Source of the DNA: SHLQ01 sp964451305
GTDB lineage: Bacteria; Actinomycetota; Acidimicrobiia; Acidimicrobiales; SHLQ01
Assembly (NCBI GenBank): GCA_964451305.1
Contig: CAYVHV010000013.1
Location: 1 to 64,000, forward strand
DNA length: 64,000 nucleotides
Reading direction: 5' to 3'
Positions 24,034 to 33,256 of the stretch are shown piece by piece (the first letter of the stretch is position 1; the number at the start of each line of letters is the position of its first letter). Below the pieces are notes generated by a model. That model had not been told where the DNA came from. It ran no database searches and worked only from the letters and a program-made list of their open reading frames with translations. The position numbers and the translations under genes were made by a program.

Positions 24034-24795
24034 TTAAGTTCCAGCGCGGTTTCGCCGAACCTCGTAGGACACGAGCGACGCTGCGACGGCAGCGTTCAAC
24101 GACTCGACGCCGTTGTCGAGCGGAATCGAGAGCAGTCCATCGCACGCGGCGCTCGCGTTCGCGCTCAGCCCATCGGACTCGTTGCCAATGATGTACGCGG
24201 CGCGTTCGGGTAGGTCGGCGCCGAACAGCGCTTGGCCGTTTCCGTCTAAGCCGTAGACAGTGAAGCGGTGCTGCTCGAGGATTGCAAGCGCCTCGAGGGT
24301 GTCTTCGGTGCGCAGGATGGACGCTCGGAATGCCACACCGGCCGAGGCCTTGATCGCAACCGGACCGATGTCTGCGGTGCCTTTGTGCGGGACGACGACG
24401 CCGTCGATGCCAGCCGCGGTTGCAGAACGCAAGATCATCCCGACGTTGGCCGGGTTGTGGACACGGTCAAGAACGAGCACCGAGCACGCCCAGTCCTTGC
24501 CGCGGCGACGTTTCTCGCAGAAGTCCGAGAGGTGCTCCATCGCAGGTGCAATGACGTCGGCGACAACCCCTTGATGATGACGTGCCGACTTGGCAACGGC
24601 GGTCACCTTGGCCTCGGCGACCCGCTCGATGGTGATCTTGCGGCTCGCAGCCATGCCAGTGATCGTGTCGATCTCGGGACCGCGGGCCGATTGACTGACC
24701 AGAATCTTGTCGAAACCCAGTGTTTGATCGTGCAACGCTTCGATGATGGGCTTGCGACCCATGACCGTCAAGAACCGGTCGCGCGGCGAGGTCAT
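24034..24795 (-). CDS. SpoU/TrmH-family 2'-O-ribose RNA methyltransferase (RlmB-like)
   Basis: A 253-residue SAM-dependent methyltransferase with a trefoil-knot fold. The N-terminal substrate-binding part (GRKPIIEALHDQTLGFDKIL) is RlmB-like. The knot motifs are LDRVHNPANVGMILRSATAAG, YIIGNESDGLS and SIPLDNGVESLNAAVAASL. RlmB methylates a guanosine of 23S rRNA. ATG 24795 is chosen; the longer frame upstream runs into ileS. It begins seven bases after the ileS stop, so the two form one transcript. Confidence 0.9.
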   Translation of the reverse strand: MTSPRDRFLTVMGRKPIIEALHDQTLGFDKILVSQSARGPEIDTITGMAASRKITIERVAEAKVTAVAKSARHHQGVVADVIAPAMEHLSDFCEKRRRGKDWACSVLVLDRVHNPANVGMILRSATAAGIDGVVVPHKGTADIGPVAIKASAGVAFRASILRTEDTLEALAILEQHRFTVYGLDGNGQALFGADLPERAAYIIGNESDGLSANASAACDGLLSIPLDNGVESLNAAVAASLVSYEVRRNRAGT

Positions 24796-24802
24796 AGAGA
24801 CC

Positions 24803-27800
24803 TTAGGGAGCGACGACGAAGGACAATTGGCCAACGCCTGCTGCGTCGTGGCCGTCATCGACCGGGCCGTAGGTGATCGTCGTTGCGAGCGTTTGCTCAC
24901 CGACGTAGCCCTCCATGGTCTGCACTGCTGCCGTGCCTTCGGGGGAGAGGTCAAGGGTGAGCGAGATCCGGTCGGAAACGACGAGGTCCTCGGTCTTGCG
25001 AGCTTCCTGGATGGCTCGAACGATGTCCCGTGCCAAGCCTTCTGCTTCGAGTTCGGGATTGACCTCGATATCGAGCACGACGACCGCATCGTTGGAAGGA
25101 AGTGCCGACGCCGTGACTCCCTCGGCGGGTTTCACGTTGAGCGTGAACTCTTCTGGTGTCAGCGTGTGTCCAGCGATCTCGATCGATCCATCGTCGCTTT
25201 GGGTCCAGTTCCCTTGCTTGGCTGCCCCGAACACCTTCTGCACATCGCCCCCGAGCCGCGGCCCTAGGACCGAACCGTTGGGTTGCAACGCAAAGGTTGC
25301 GAATGATTCGAGGTCGTTCGAGAACTCGACGGACTTCACATTGACCTCATCGGCAATGAGATGCGATAGCTCCGAAACCGAGGCGGCGCCATCGCCGGCG
25401 AGGGTCAGCGATTGCAACGGCAGGCGCACTCGAAGGCCTTCGTCTTCGCGGAGGCGCAGTGCTGCCGACACGACCGTTCGGACCCGGTCCATGTTGGCGA
25501 CCAGTTCGGGGTCAGACGGGAAGTCCGCTGCTTCGGGCCAAGCTGCCAAGTGGACGCTCTCTTTACCGGTGAGGTTCGTATAGATCTCCTCGGTGATCAT
25601 TGGAAGGAAGGGTGCAGCGAGCTTCAAGAAGTTGACCAGCACGGTGTAGAGGGTGTCGAAGGCTTGGGTTTTGTCCGCCGACATGTCAGGACCCCAAAAG
25701 CGGTCGCGGCTGCGGCGGATGTACCAGTTGTTGAGTGCATCGAGGAACGAACTGATCTGTTCGGTTGCGCCCGCGAGGTCATAGGCCTCCATGCGTTCGG
25801 TCGTTGCTTCGGTCACCGCGCTGAGCTTGGCGAGGATGTACCGATCGAGCTCGTCGGTGGAATCCGTTCGAATCTCGGCCGTATATCCGTCGGTGTTCGC
25901 GTACAGCGTGAAGAACGAATATGCATTCCAAATCGGAAGCATGACCTGACGGGTCACTTCATCGATGCCGCGGTCGGAGATGCGAGCGTCTCCGCCACGA
26001 ACGATGTTCGAATTCATGAAATACCAACGCAGTGCATCGGACCCCTGCTTGTCGAAGATCTCGCTCGGCTCGGTGTAGTTGCGCAGCTTCTTGGAGAGCT
26101 TCTGGCCGTCCTCGGCGAGCAGGATGCCGTGGCAGATCACGTTCTGGAACGACGGCTTATCGAACAACGCGCCGGCAAGAACGTGCAACGTGTAGAACCA
26201 ACCGCGGGTCTGGTTGATGTACTCGACGATGAAGTCGGCTGGATAGTGCTCTTCAAACCACTCTTTGTTCTCGAAGGGGTAGTGCACCTGGGCAAACGGC
26301 ATCGAGCCGCTCTCGAACCAGCAATCGAACACCTCGGGCACGCGGCGCATCATCGACTTGCCGGTCGGGTCGTCGGGGTTTGGACGAACGAGTTCGTCGA
26401 TGTGGGGACGATGCAGATTCGTTGGGCGAACACCGAAGTCGGCTTCGAGTTCGTCGAGACTGCCGTACACGTCGATTCTCGGGTACTCGTCGTTGTCGCT
26501 GCGCCAAACCGGGATGGGCGAGCCCCAGAAGCGGTTGCGGCTGATCGACCAGTCGCGGGCACCTTCGAGCCACTTGCCGAATCGTCCGTTCTGGACGTTG
26601 TTCGGAACCCAGTTGATCTCTTGGTTTAGCTCGACGAGGCGGTCACGGAAGTCGGTGACTTTGACGTACCAGCTCGGTAGTGCTCGGTAGATAATCGGGG
26701 TGTCGGTACGCCAGCAGTGTGGGTAGTTGTGCTCGTAGCTTTCATGGCGAATGAGACGACCGAGCTCGCGAATATGGCGGATGATGTCGCTGTTTGCTTC
26801 AAGTACGTTGCGGCCAGCGAAGTCTGTGACCGCGCTCGTGAACTGACCCTGGTCGTTTACGGGAACGACCATGCCCATGCCGTTCTCTTCAGCGATGCGT
26901 TGATCGTCTTCACCAAAGCCTGGTGCGGTGTGAACAATGCCGGTGCCCTCGTCGGTTTCGACAAAGTCGCCGGACATCACGCGAAAAGCGTTGAGATCGT
27001 CCCGATCGGCAAAATATGGCAGCAATGGTTCGTAGGTGCGTCCAACGAGCTCCGAACCCTTCACGACGCTGTGTTTGACGGCTCCTTCGAGTTCCTTCTC
27101 GTAGGTGCCGACCGTGGCGGACCCGAGGATGAGGTATTCGCCGTCAAGTTCCATGACCGAGTAGTCGAGGTCCGGACCGACGATGAGCCCGAGGTTCGAT
27201 GGCAGGGTCCACGGTGTGGTCGTCCACGCGAGCATCTTCATCGGGCCCGGATCGCCCTCGGTAGGAGTAAGGCTGAATGCGACGGTGACCGCGGGGTCTT
27301 GGCGAGGTCGTGTTGCATCGTCGAGGCGGATCTCGAAGTTCGAGAGCGGTGTTTCTGCTCCCCAGCTGTACGGCATGACGCGGTTGGCTTCGTAGATGAG
27401 CCCCTTATCCCACAGCTGTTTGAAGGCCCAGATGACCGACTCCATGTAGTCGAGGTCCATCGTCTTGTAGTCGTTGTCGAAATCGACCCAGCGAGCTTGC
27501 CGTGTGACCGTCTCTTCCCACTCGCTCGTGTACTTCAAAACCGATGTGCGGCATGCGTTGTTGAAGTTCTCGATTCCGAAATCGGTGATCGCGACGCGGC
27601 CGGAAACATCGAGCTGCTTCTCGGTTTCCATCTCGGCGGGCAGGCCGTGGCAATCCCACCCAAAGCGACGTTCGACCTTCTTTCCTCGCATAGTGTGATA
27701 GCGCGGCACGACATCTTTGACGTAACCTGTGAGAAGGTGGCCGTGATGCGGCAATCCATTTGCGAACGGAGGGCCATCGTAAAAGACGTACTCGTCGTCG

Positions 27801-27928
27801 TCAGGGCGCTGGTCGATCGATTCCTGGAAGGTGTGGTCTTCGGACCAACGCTTGAGAATTTTGGCTTCGATCGCCGGAAAATCTGGCTTGGAGACGGCGG
27901 GATACGGCGGATGTGAAGCAGCGCTCAT
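24803..27928 (-). CDS. ileS: Isoleucyl-tRNA synthetase, IleS2-like
   Basis: A 1041-residue class I synthetase charging tRNA-Ile. The HIGH motif appears as PHHGHLL after FYDGPPFANGL; the KMSKS motif is the variant GQKLSKKL. CP1 editing-domain motifs include WTTTPWTLPSN, and WDCHGLPAEMETEK marks the class. Length, motif variants and C-terminal architecture fit the IleS2 (eukaryote-like) type, many members of which are naturally insensitive to mupirocin. I looked for a T-box antiterminator upstream and found none. Long antisense frames opposite it are shadows. Confidence 0.95.
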   Translation of the reverse strand: MSAASHPPYPAVSKPDFPAIEAKILKRWSEDHTFQESIDQRPDDDEYVFYDGPPFANGLPHHGHLLTGYVKDVVPRYHTMRGKKVERRFGWDCHGLPAEMETEKQLDVSGRVAITDFGIENFNNACRTSVLKYTSEWEETVTRQARWVDFDNDYKTMDLDYMESVIWAFKQLWDKGLIYEANRVMPYSWGAETPLSNFEIRLDDATRPRQDPAVTVAFSLTPTEGDPGPMKMLAWTTTPWTLPSNLGLIVGPDLDYSVMELDGEYLILGSATVGTYEKELEGAVKHSVVKGSELVGRTYEPLLPYFADRDDLNAFRVMSGDFVETDEGTGIVHTAPGFGEDDQRIAEENGMGMVVPVNDQGQFTSAVTDFAGRNVLEANSDIIRHIRELGRLIRHESYEHNYPHCWRTDTPIIYRALPSWYVKVTDFRDRLVELNQEINWVPNNVQNGRFGKWLEGARDWSISRNRFWGSPIPVWRSDNDEYPRIDVYGSLDELEADFGVRPTNLHRPHIDELVRPNPDDPTGKSMMRRVPEVFDCWFESGSMPFAQVHYPFENKEWFEEHYPADFIVEYINQTRGWFYTLHVLAGALFDKPSFQNVICHGILLAEDGQKLSKKLRNYTEPSEIFDKQGSDALRWYFMNSNIVRGGDARISDRGIDEVTRQVMLPIWNAYSFFTLYANTDGYTAEIRTDSTDELDRYILAKLSAVTEATTERMEAYDLAGATEQISSFLDALNNWYIRRSRDRFWGPDMSADKTQAFDTLYTVLVNFLKLAAPFLPMITEEIYTNLTGKESVHLAAWPEAADFPSDPELVANMDRVRTVVSAALRLREDEGLRVRLPLQSLTLAGDGAASVSELSHLIADEVNVKSVEFSNDLESFATFALQPNGSVLGPRLGGDVQKVFGAAKQGNWTQSDDGSIEIAGHTLTPEEFTLNVKPAEGVTASALPSNDAVVVLDIEVNPELEAEGLARDIVRAIQEARKTEDLVVSDRISLTLDLSPEGTAAVQTMEGYVGEQTLATTITYGPVDDGHDAAGVGQLSFVVAP

Positions 27929-27952
27929 AGCTGCTCAGGCTATCGGGCCGGA

Positions 27953-28098
27953 GGGACGCACTCGTCCCCCGGAAAAGCGAAGTCTGCAGCAGAAGGTCGG
28001 CGTTGAAGTAAGTCAAGAAGACCATTTGAGGCGTAACGAAAAGAATGGGCGATCGTGCCCATGACCGCTAGTGGCATATCTAGCACCCTTGGGGCTAG
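27953..28098. promoter_or_regulatory. Dyad-rich divergent region between ileS and secreted repeat protein
   Basis: Three dyads occupy the 210-base gap: GGGACG/CGTCCC (27953-27968), close to the ileS start; ATGGGC/GCCCAT around GATCGT (28045-28062); and CTAGC/GCTAG with CCC/GGG inside (28080-28098). They may be leader hairpins or operators. No T-box or known riboswitch signature is seen. Confidence 0.4.
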
Positions 28099-28138
28099 GT
28101 ACGGGCGGCAACAATTTGGACTGAAGAGGTGTACTCGT

Positions 28139-30598
28139 ATGACACGACTATTACGAGCCAGATATGCAATGAGCGCAATGCTCGTTGCTGGATTATTGGG
28201 ATTCTTGGTCCTGGTCTCCGGCAACGCCGACTCTGCTAGTGCAGCGGTTCAGGGAGAGGTCGTCCCAGAAGATGCACGCCGTGACCTCCCCGTCGTGCTC
28301 GACGGACGTGTGCTCGCACATGCTCAGGTCGGCGACCGAATCTTTGTCGGTGGCGATTTCCAACAGGTCGAGCTCATCGACGGCACCGTCATCGACCAGC
28401 CGTATTTGTTTGCTTACGACATCGACACCGGCATTGTCGATCCAAACTTTCGCCCCGCGATCAACAACCTGATCCGCACCCTCGAGTCAGCTGAAGACGG
28501 ATCTGGCCTCTACGTCGGCGGACGGTTCACCCGCTGGGACAACTCGTTCCCACTGCGCATAGCCAAACTCGATGCAGAGGGCGTCTTGGACACGAGCTTT
28601 ACTACCAGTGCTTCCGCCCGCGTCCAGTCGATTTCTCAAGCTGGCGATTGGATCTACCTCGGCGGCGACTTTACCGATGTGTCCGGAGTGCCTGCGTCGG
28701 GTCTTGTCCGCGTCAATCGTTTGACCGGTGCGGTCGACACGTCGTGGGTCCCGTCGTTCCAAGGCTCGATCAATGGGTCCCAACTCGTTCGCCGAGTTGA
28801 GGTGCAGCCTGGTGGCAACCAATTGTTCGTCCTCCACTACGCAACTCTGGTCGAAGGACAAACACGAGAGGCCGTTGCCAAGTTCAACATCGCGACCGCC
28901 ACACCGTCGCTTTCAGGCTGGAACATCCCGTGGTCTGCTCAGGCCGGCAACCGGAACTGCTGGAGCGCTCTTCGCGACTTGGCGATCTCTCCTGATGGAT
29001 CCTTCCTCGTGATTGGCGGCCAAGGTGCCGACAACCCGCCGAACTGCGATTCGGTTCTCCGCTACCCAACCGCTGGAGAGGCCACGGTCAACTTCGATTG
29101 GTCGGCTCGGATGTACTCGAGCGTATTCAGCCTCGCTGTCAGCGATGTGTCGGTGTATGTCGGCGGGCACTTCTGCGCCGCTCCACGCAACGGAGCGCCT
29201 CCAGGGGGAGTTACATCGACCTTCCCCGGAACCGCCAATGGCTGCGATATCAACAACCCGAACGCTCCGATCAACCCATCGAGCATCGACCCGGAAGGTG
29301 CGGTGTTCCGTGGCCAGCTGGCAGCCCTCAATCCATCGAACGGTCAGGCGCTTGCGTGGGATCCGGGCAGCAACAACTTTGTTGGGGTCTTCGATCTGAC
29401 GCTGATCGAGCGTGGTCTTCTCGCAGGACACGATCGAGACCGATTCAGCACGTTCCTCGTTGGACGGTCGGGATTCTTCGACCTCGATGCAAACTCGCCA
29501 GACACTTCGGCGCCTGATGTCTTCATCACAAGCCCAGGGCCAGACGCAGTGCTCTCGACATCGCCGAGCGAACTTGCTGGCTCCGCGGTAGATGACCGTG
29601 AAGTGACCGAGGTCGTGGTGCGCTTGCGCAACCTGACCACCGGTCAGAACCTTCAGCCCAACGGAACCTTCGGTGCTCCCGACGCCAACCTTCCAGTGAA
29701 CACAACTGATACTGGTCTTGGTCAGGTCGCGTGGACCGTGCTGGTAAACAACTTGCCTCCAGCAACCTATGAGATCCGCAGTTTCGCGGTCGATGCGTTC
29801 GGAAACTCTGCAACGACGGTCACCTCACAGTTCACCATCGCAGGCACCGCCTCGTGCACCGTGGCACTGAACGCTGATGACCAGCCAGTTCTGACACTCG
29901 ATCAGTTCCTCGACGAGGGAGTAAATGACCTCGTGATCCGTCGCGACGGTTCGTTCCTCGAGACAATCGATGGCGACAACGACACATACGTCGACACATC
30001 GGCTCAGCCTGGCGATCGCAGCTACATCGTTCGCTGGCGTCCTAATGGTGTCGTCACCGATGTGACGTGTTCGCCAAATCCGATCACGGTTCCTAACGGT
30101 GGTGGCGGCGCAGCGACGTGTTCCGCAGCGGTGAATGGTGCTGGCAACGTTGTCCTCAACTGGGATATCGAGGGTGTGACGACGTTTGTCATTCGCGACA
30201 ACGACGGTTGGGTCGCAACGGTCGACGATGTGAACTCCTACACCGATACTGCCCCAGTGGTCGGCGATCGCACCTACGTGATCCGCTACCGCCCGGCAGG
30301 TACCGTCACCGATCTCACATGCTTACCAGACCCGATCACGGTTCCTAACGGTGGTGGCGGCGCAGCGACATGTTCAGCTGCGGTGAATGGTGCTGGCAAC
30401 GTCATCCTCAACTGGGACATCGAAGGCATCAATACGTTCCAGGTCCGTGATAACGACGGGTGGGTTGCAACGGTTCAAGGTGCGTCCACCTTCACCGATA
30501 CCAACCCAGAAAACGGCGACCGCACGTACATCATTCGCTACCATCCAGGCGGCACAGCGATGGACGTGACCTGCTCGCCAACGGTCAACGCCGGATAA
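28139..30598 (+). CDS. Large secreted beta-propeller and repeat protein
   Basis: An 819-residue exported protein. The signal peptide (about 1-36) has a likely cleavage after ADSASAA. Residues about 45-460 contain propeller-type repeats of the form VGGDF/VGGRF...FxxRIAKLDxxGVLDTSF, as in delta-60-like repeats. A stretch at about 465-570 resembles bacterial Ig-like folds (VFITSPGPDAVLSTSPSELAG). The C-terminus has three 84-88-residue repeats, each starting with Cys. ATG 28139 is chosen, with AGAGG upstream and a proper signal peptide after it. It is probably a surface or matrix protein; ligand unknown. Confidence 0.85.
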   Translation: MTRLLRARYAMSAMLVAGLLGFLVLVSGNADSASAAVQGEVVPEDARRDLPVVLDGRVLAHAQVGDRIFVGGDFQQVELIDGTVIDQPYLFAYDIDTGIVDPNFRPAINNLIRTLESAEDGSGLYVGGRFTRWDNSFPLRIAKLDAEGVLDTSFTTSASARVQSISQAGDWIYLGGDFTDVSGVPASGLVRVNRLTGAVDTSWVPSFQGSINGSQLVRRVEVQPGGNQLFVLHYATLVEGQTREAVAKFNIATATPSLSGWNIPWSAQAGNRNCWSALRDLAISPDGSFLVIGGQGADNPPNCDSVLRYPTAGEATVNFDWSARMYSSVFSLAVSDVSVYVGGHFCAAPRNGAPPGGVTSTFPGTANGCDINNPNAPINPSSIDPEGAVFRGQLAALNPSNGQALAWDPGSNNFVGVFDLTLIERGLLAGHDRDRFSTFLVGRSGFFDLDANSPDTSAPDVFITSPGPDAVLSTSPSELAGSAVDDREVTEVVVRLRNLTTGQNLQPNGTFGAPDANLPVNTTDTGLGQVAWTVLVNNLPPATYEIRSFAVDAFGNSATTVTSQFTIAGTASCTVALNADDQPVLTLDQFLDEGVNDLVIRRDGSFLETIDGDNDTYVDTSAQPGDRSYIVRWRPNGVVTDVTCSPNPITVPNGGGGAATCSAAVNGAGNVVLNWDIEGVTTFVIRDNDGWVATVDDVNSYTDTAPVVGDRTYVIRYRPAGTVTDLTCLPDPITVPNGGGGAATCSAAVNGAGNVILNWDIEGINTFQVRDNDGWVATVQGASTFTDTNPENGDRTYIIRYHPGGTAMDVTCSPTVNAG
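29855..30595 (+). repeat. Three tandem domain repeats within secreted protein gene
   Basis: Repeat units start at 29855, 30119 and 30371, each with a conserved Cys. Units two and three are nearly identical over long stretches (AATCSAAVNGAGNV, LNWDIEG, PITVPNGGGG), also at DNA level around 30079 and 30331. Unit one is diverged, indicating a recent duplication of the terminal pair. Each unit looks like a small beta-sandwich module. Confidence 0.8.
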
Positions 30599-30618
30599 CA
30601 ATTTCGCAGTGGAACACG

Positions 30619-30653
30619 GAAGGCCCGAGCGTGCTCAGCACGCTCGGGCCTTC
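30619..30653. terminator. Strong bidirectional intrinsic terminator
   Basis: A 16-bp perfect GC-rich stem (GAAGGCCCGAGCGTGC and its complement) closes on a TCA loop and is followed by GATGTTTTT. It lies between the convergent secreted-protein and metB genes and should stop transcripts from both sides. Confidence 0.9.
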
Positions 30654-30669
30654 GATGTTTTTGCGTTGT

Positions 30670-31818
30670 CTAGATCTGGTCGAGTGCTTCGTTGAGGTCG
30701 GCGACGAGATCGTCGCCGGTTTCGATACCCACCGACAGGCGGACGAGGTCGTCGGGAACCTCGAGCGGAGATCCGGCTGCTGACGCATGGGTCATGACGC
30801 CCGGATGCTCGATGAGCGATTCGATGCCGCCGAGTGATTCGGCCAACGTAAAGAGGCGGGTGCGCGTCGTCACCGACTTGGCCGCTTCGAGCCCGGCTTT
30901 CACACGGAACGAGATCATGCCGCCAGCGGCTTTCATCTGACGTCGCGCAACGTCAGCTCCGGGGTGGCTATCGAGGCCGGGGTACAACACGTGAGAGACG
31001 GCGGGGTGAGCGAGGAGCATCTCGACGATCGCCTCGGCGTTTTGAGTATGTCGGTCCATTCGAACGCCGAGCGTCTTGAGCCCACGTGTGGTCAAGAACG
31101 CGTCTTGGGGTCCGGGCACCGCGCCGACGGCGTTCTGAAGGTATTGGATGTCGTTGGCCCACTCTTCATCGTTGGTCGCCGCAAAGCCACCGACGACGTC
31201 GCTGTGGCCACCGATGTATTTGGTGGTCGAGTGGATGATCAGATCCGCGCCGTGTTGCATTGGCTGCTGGAGGTACGGCGTGGCGAAGGTGTTGTCGACG
31301 ACGAGCTTCGCTCCGTTCTTGTGGGTGACTTCGGCGATTGCGGCGATGTCGAAGACCGTCAAGAGCGGGTTGGTGGGGGTTTCCATCCACACGATCTTGG
31401 TGGCTGGGTTCCAGTCGCGGTCGAGCGCTGCTGGGTCGGTGAGATCGGCTGCAGCCCAGGTGACCCCGGCGCGTGTGACGACCTGAGAGATCAGTCGGAA
31501 CGTTCCGCCGTAGGCGTCGTTGCCGAGGACGACGTGGTCGCCTGCGACGAGCGAACGCAGGACGGTGTCCTCTGCGGCGAGGCCCGAAGCAAAGGCGTAG
31601 CCGAACCGGCAGCCTTCGAGGTTCGCGAGCGCTTCTTCGAGGGCAGTACGCGTTGGGTTACCTGTACGCGAGTACTCGTACCCGGTGTGGTCGCCCGGCG
31701 ACGGCTGGGCGTAGGTCGAGGTTTGGAAGATCGGTGTGATGACTGCGCCGGTAATCGGCTCAGGGTCTTGACCAGCATGGATGGCGCGGGTTTCAAACCC
31801 ATCGGAGTGTTCAGACAT
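30670..31818 (-). CDS. metB: Cystathionine gamma-synthase/lyase (Cys/Met metabolism PLP enzyme)
   Basis: A 382-residue fold-type I PLP enzyme. Family motifs are YEYSRTGNPTR, ASGLAAEDT, METPTNPLL, VVDNTFATP and the PLP lysine in HSTTKYIGGHSD (Lys200). By sequence it could act as cystathionine gamma-synthase (methionine synthesis) or gamma-lyase (cysteine synthesis). Linkage to cystathionine beta-synthase 28 bases upstream favours a role in reverse transsulfuration, as in other actinobacterial cbs-metB operons. Confidence 0.92.
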   Translation of the reverse strand: MSEHSDGFETRAIHAGQDPEPITGAVITPIFQTSTYAQPSPGDHTGYEYSRTGNPTRTALEEALANLEGCRFGYAFASGLAAEDTVLRSLVAGDHVVLGNDAYGGTFRLISQVVTRAGVTWAAADLTDPAALDRDWNPATKIVWMETPTNPLLTVFDIAAIAEVTHKNGAKLVVDNTFATPYLQQPMQHGADLIIHSTTKYIGGHSDVVGGFAATNDEEWANDIQYLQNAVGAVPGPQDAFLTTRGLKTLGVRMDRHTQNAEAIVEMLLAHPAVSHVLYPGLDSHPGADVARRQMKAAGGMISFRVKAGLEAAKSVTTRTRLFTLAESLGGIESLIEHPGVMTHASAAGSPLEVPDDLVRLSVGIETGDDLVADLNEALDQI

Positions 31819-31846
31819 AGCTAGGACTCTACCGGCGGTGTGACGC

Positions 31847-33211
31847 TCAGCTTGGCGAGAGGAACTCGAGAACGTCGGTGTGGCTGATGACGGTGAGCGG
31901 CTGGCCGCCTTCGATCACGAGCAAGGCGTTGGAGTTTTCGAAGAGGTCGACAGCGGTCTGTACGGTTTGACCGATACCGATGGTTGGCAGGCCGGCTGCC
32001 ATGACTAGCTCGACCGGCTTGTCGAGGACGCTCTCGTCTGCGAACGCAGCGTTCATGAGCTGGAGCTCTGAAACAGCGCCGGAGATCTCCGCAACAGCGA
32101 ACGGTGGCTCGTTCTTTGCGACGGGCACCTGGCTGACGCCGCGTTCGCGCATGAGTTCAACGGCTTCGCGTACCCGAGTTTCCGGGTTGACGTAGATCAG
32201 TTCGGTGTTCTTATCGCCCTTGGCTTTGACGACTTCGCTGATGCAGATGCCGGTCTCGGCTTTGAGGAATCCGAGTGGGGCGAGGTAGTCGTCGTTGAAG
32301 ACCTTGGAGAGATAGCCGCGTCCCGAGTCGGGGGTGAGTACGACCATGAGGTCGTCCGGTCCGAGTGTCTCGGCGACCTGTAGTCCCGCAACGACGGCGA
32401 GTCCGCACGATCCGCCGAGAAGGAGTCCTTCTTCACGGGCGATCTTTCGGGTCATTGCAAAGCTGTCGGCGTCGGAAACGGGGACGACTTCGTCGACGAG
32501 GTCGGGGTGATAGGTGGTTGGCCAGAAGTCTTCACCCACACCTTCGACGAGATACGGACGGCCCGAGCCACCAGAGAAAACCGACTTCTCCGGGTCACCC
32601 GCGATGATCTTGATATCGGGATTCTGTTCCTTGAGGTACTTGGCGACGCCCGAAATGGTGCCACCGGTGCCGGCACCTGCAACGAAGTGGGTGATCTTGC
32701 CATCGGTCTGTCGCCAGATTTCAGGACCGGTCGTCTTGTAGTGCGCTTCGGGGTTTGTCTGGTTCGAGTATTGGTTTGGCCGGTACGCGCCGGGGATCTC
32801 GCTTACGAGCCGTTCGGCGGTCGAGTAGTAGGACTCGGGGTCGTCTGGCTCAACAGCGACGGGGCACACGACAACTTCGGCGCCGTAGGCACGGAGCAGA
32901 TCGACCTTTTCTGGGGCGACCTTGTCGGTCATGACGAAGACCGTCTTGTACCCGCGTTGGTTTGCGATGATCGCCAGACCAACGCCGGTGTTTCCGCTCG
33001 TCGGTTCGACGATCGTGCCGCCGGGTTGCAGCTCGCCCGAAGCCTCTGCCGCTTCGATCATGGCGAGCGCTGGACGATCCTTCGATGAGCCACCGGGGTT
33101 TGCGAGCTCGAGCTTCAGAACGAAGTCACATTCCACGTCGCTAGCGATCTTGGGCACACGAACCAATGGTGTGTTGCCGATGAGGTCAATGACTGAGTCT
33201 GCGATCTCCAT
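31847..33211 (-). CDS. cbs: Cystathionine beta-synthase with CBS regulatory domain pair
   Basis: A 454-residue PLP enzyme condensing homocysteine and serine to cystathionine. The fold-type II core (1-320) has PLP Lys44 in NPGGSSKDRPA, the phosphate loop PTSGNTGVGLA and GTGGTISGVAKYL. Residues about 335-454 form two CBS motifs (ETRVREAVELMRERGVSQVPV and GQTVQTAVDLFENSNALLVI), giving a Bateman module for nucleotide or SAM sensing. No haem-binding N-terminus is present. It is the first gene of the cbs-metB operon and diverges from an enoyl-CoA hydratase. Confidence 0.94.
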   Translation of the reverse strand: MEIADSVIDLIGNTPLVRVPKIASDVECDFVLKLELANPGGSSKDRPALAMIEAAEASGELQPGGTIVEPTSGNTGVGLAIIANQRGYKTVFVMTDKVAPEKVDLLRAYGAEVVVCPVAVEPDDPESYYSTAERLVSEIPGAYRPNQYSNQTNPEAHYKTTGPEIWRQTDGKITHFVAGAGTGGTISGVAKYLKEQNPDIKIIAGDPEKSVFSGGSGRPYLVEGVGEDFWPTTYHPDLVDEVVPVSDADSFAMTRKIAREEGLLLGGSCGLAVVAGLQVAETLGPDDLMVVLTPDSGRGYLSKVFNDDYLAPLGFLKAETGICISEVVKAKGDKNTELIYVNPETRVREAVELMRERGVSQVPVAKNEPPFAVAEISGAVSELQLMNAAFADESVLDKPVELVMAAGLPTIGIGQTVQTAVDLFENSNALLVIEGGQPLTVISHTDVLEFLSPS

Positions 33212-33256
33212 GCCTTGAGTCTACGATCGAGAAACCACGGTCGAACGGAGAAAGTC

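Noticed and set aside
25412..27916. Two frames of about 400 codons antisense to ileS
   Set aside because: Composition is typical of reverse-frame shadows and the ileS motifs lie on the other strand throughout.
27929..28138. T-box riboswitch upstream of ileS
   Set aside because: I looked for the conserved antiterminator or anti-sequestrator core on the minus strand and did not find it; only generic hairpins are present.
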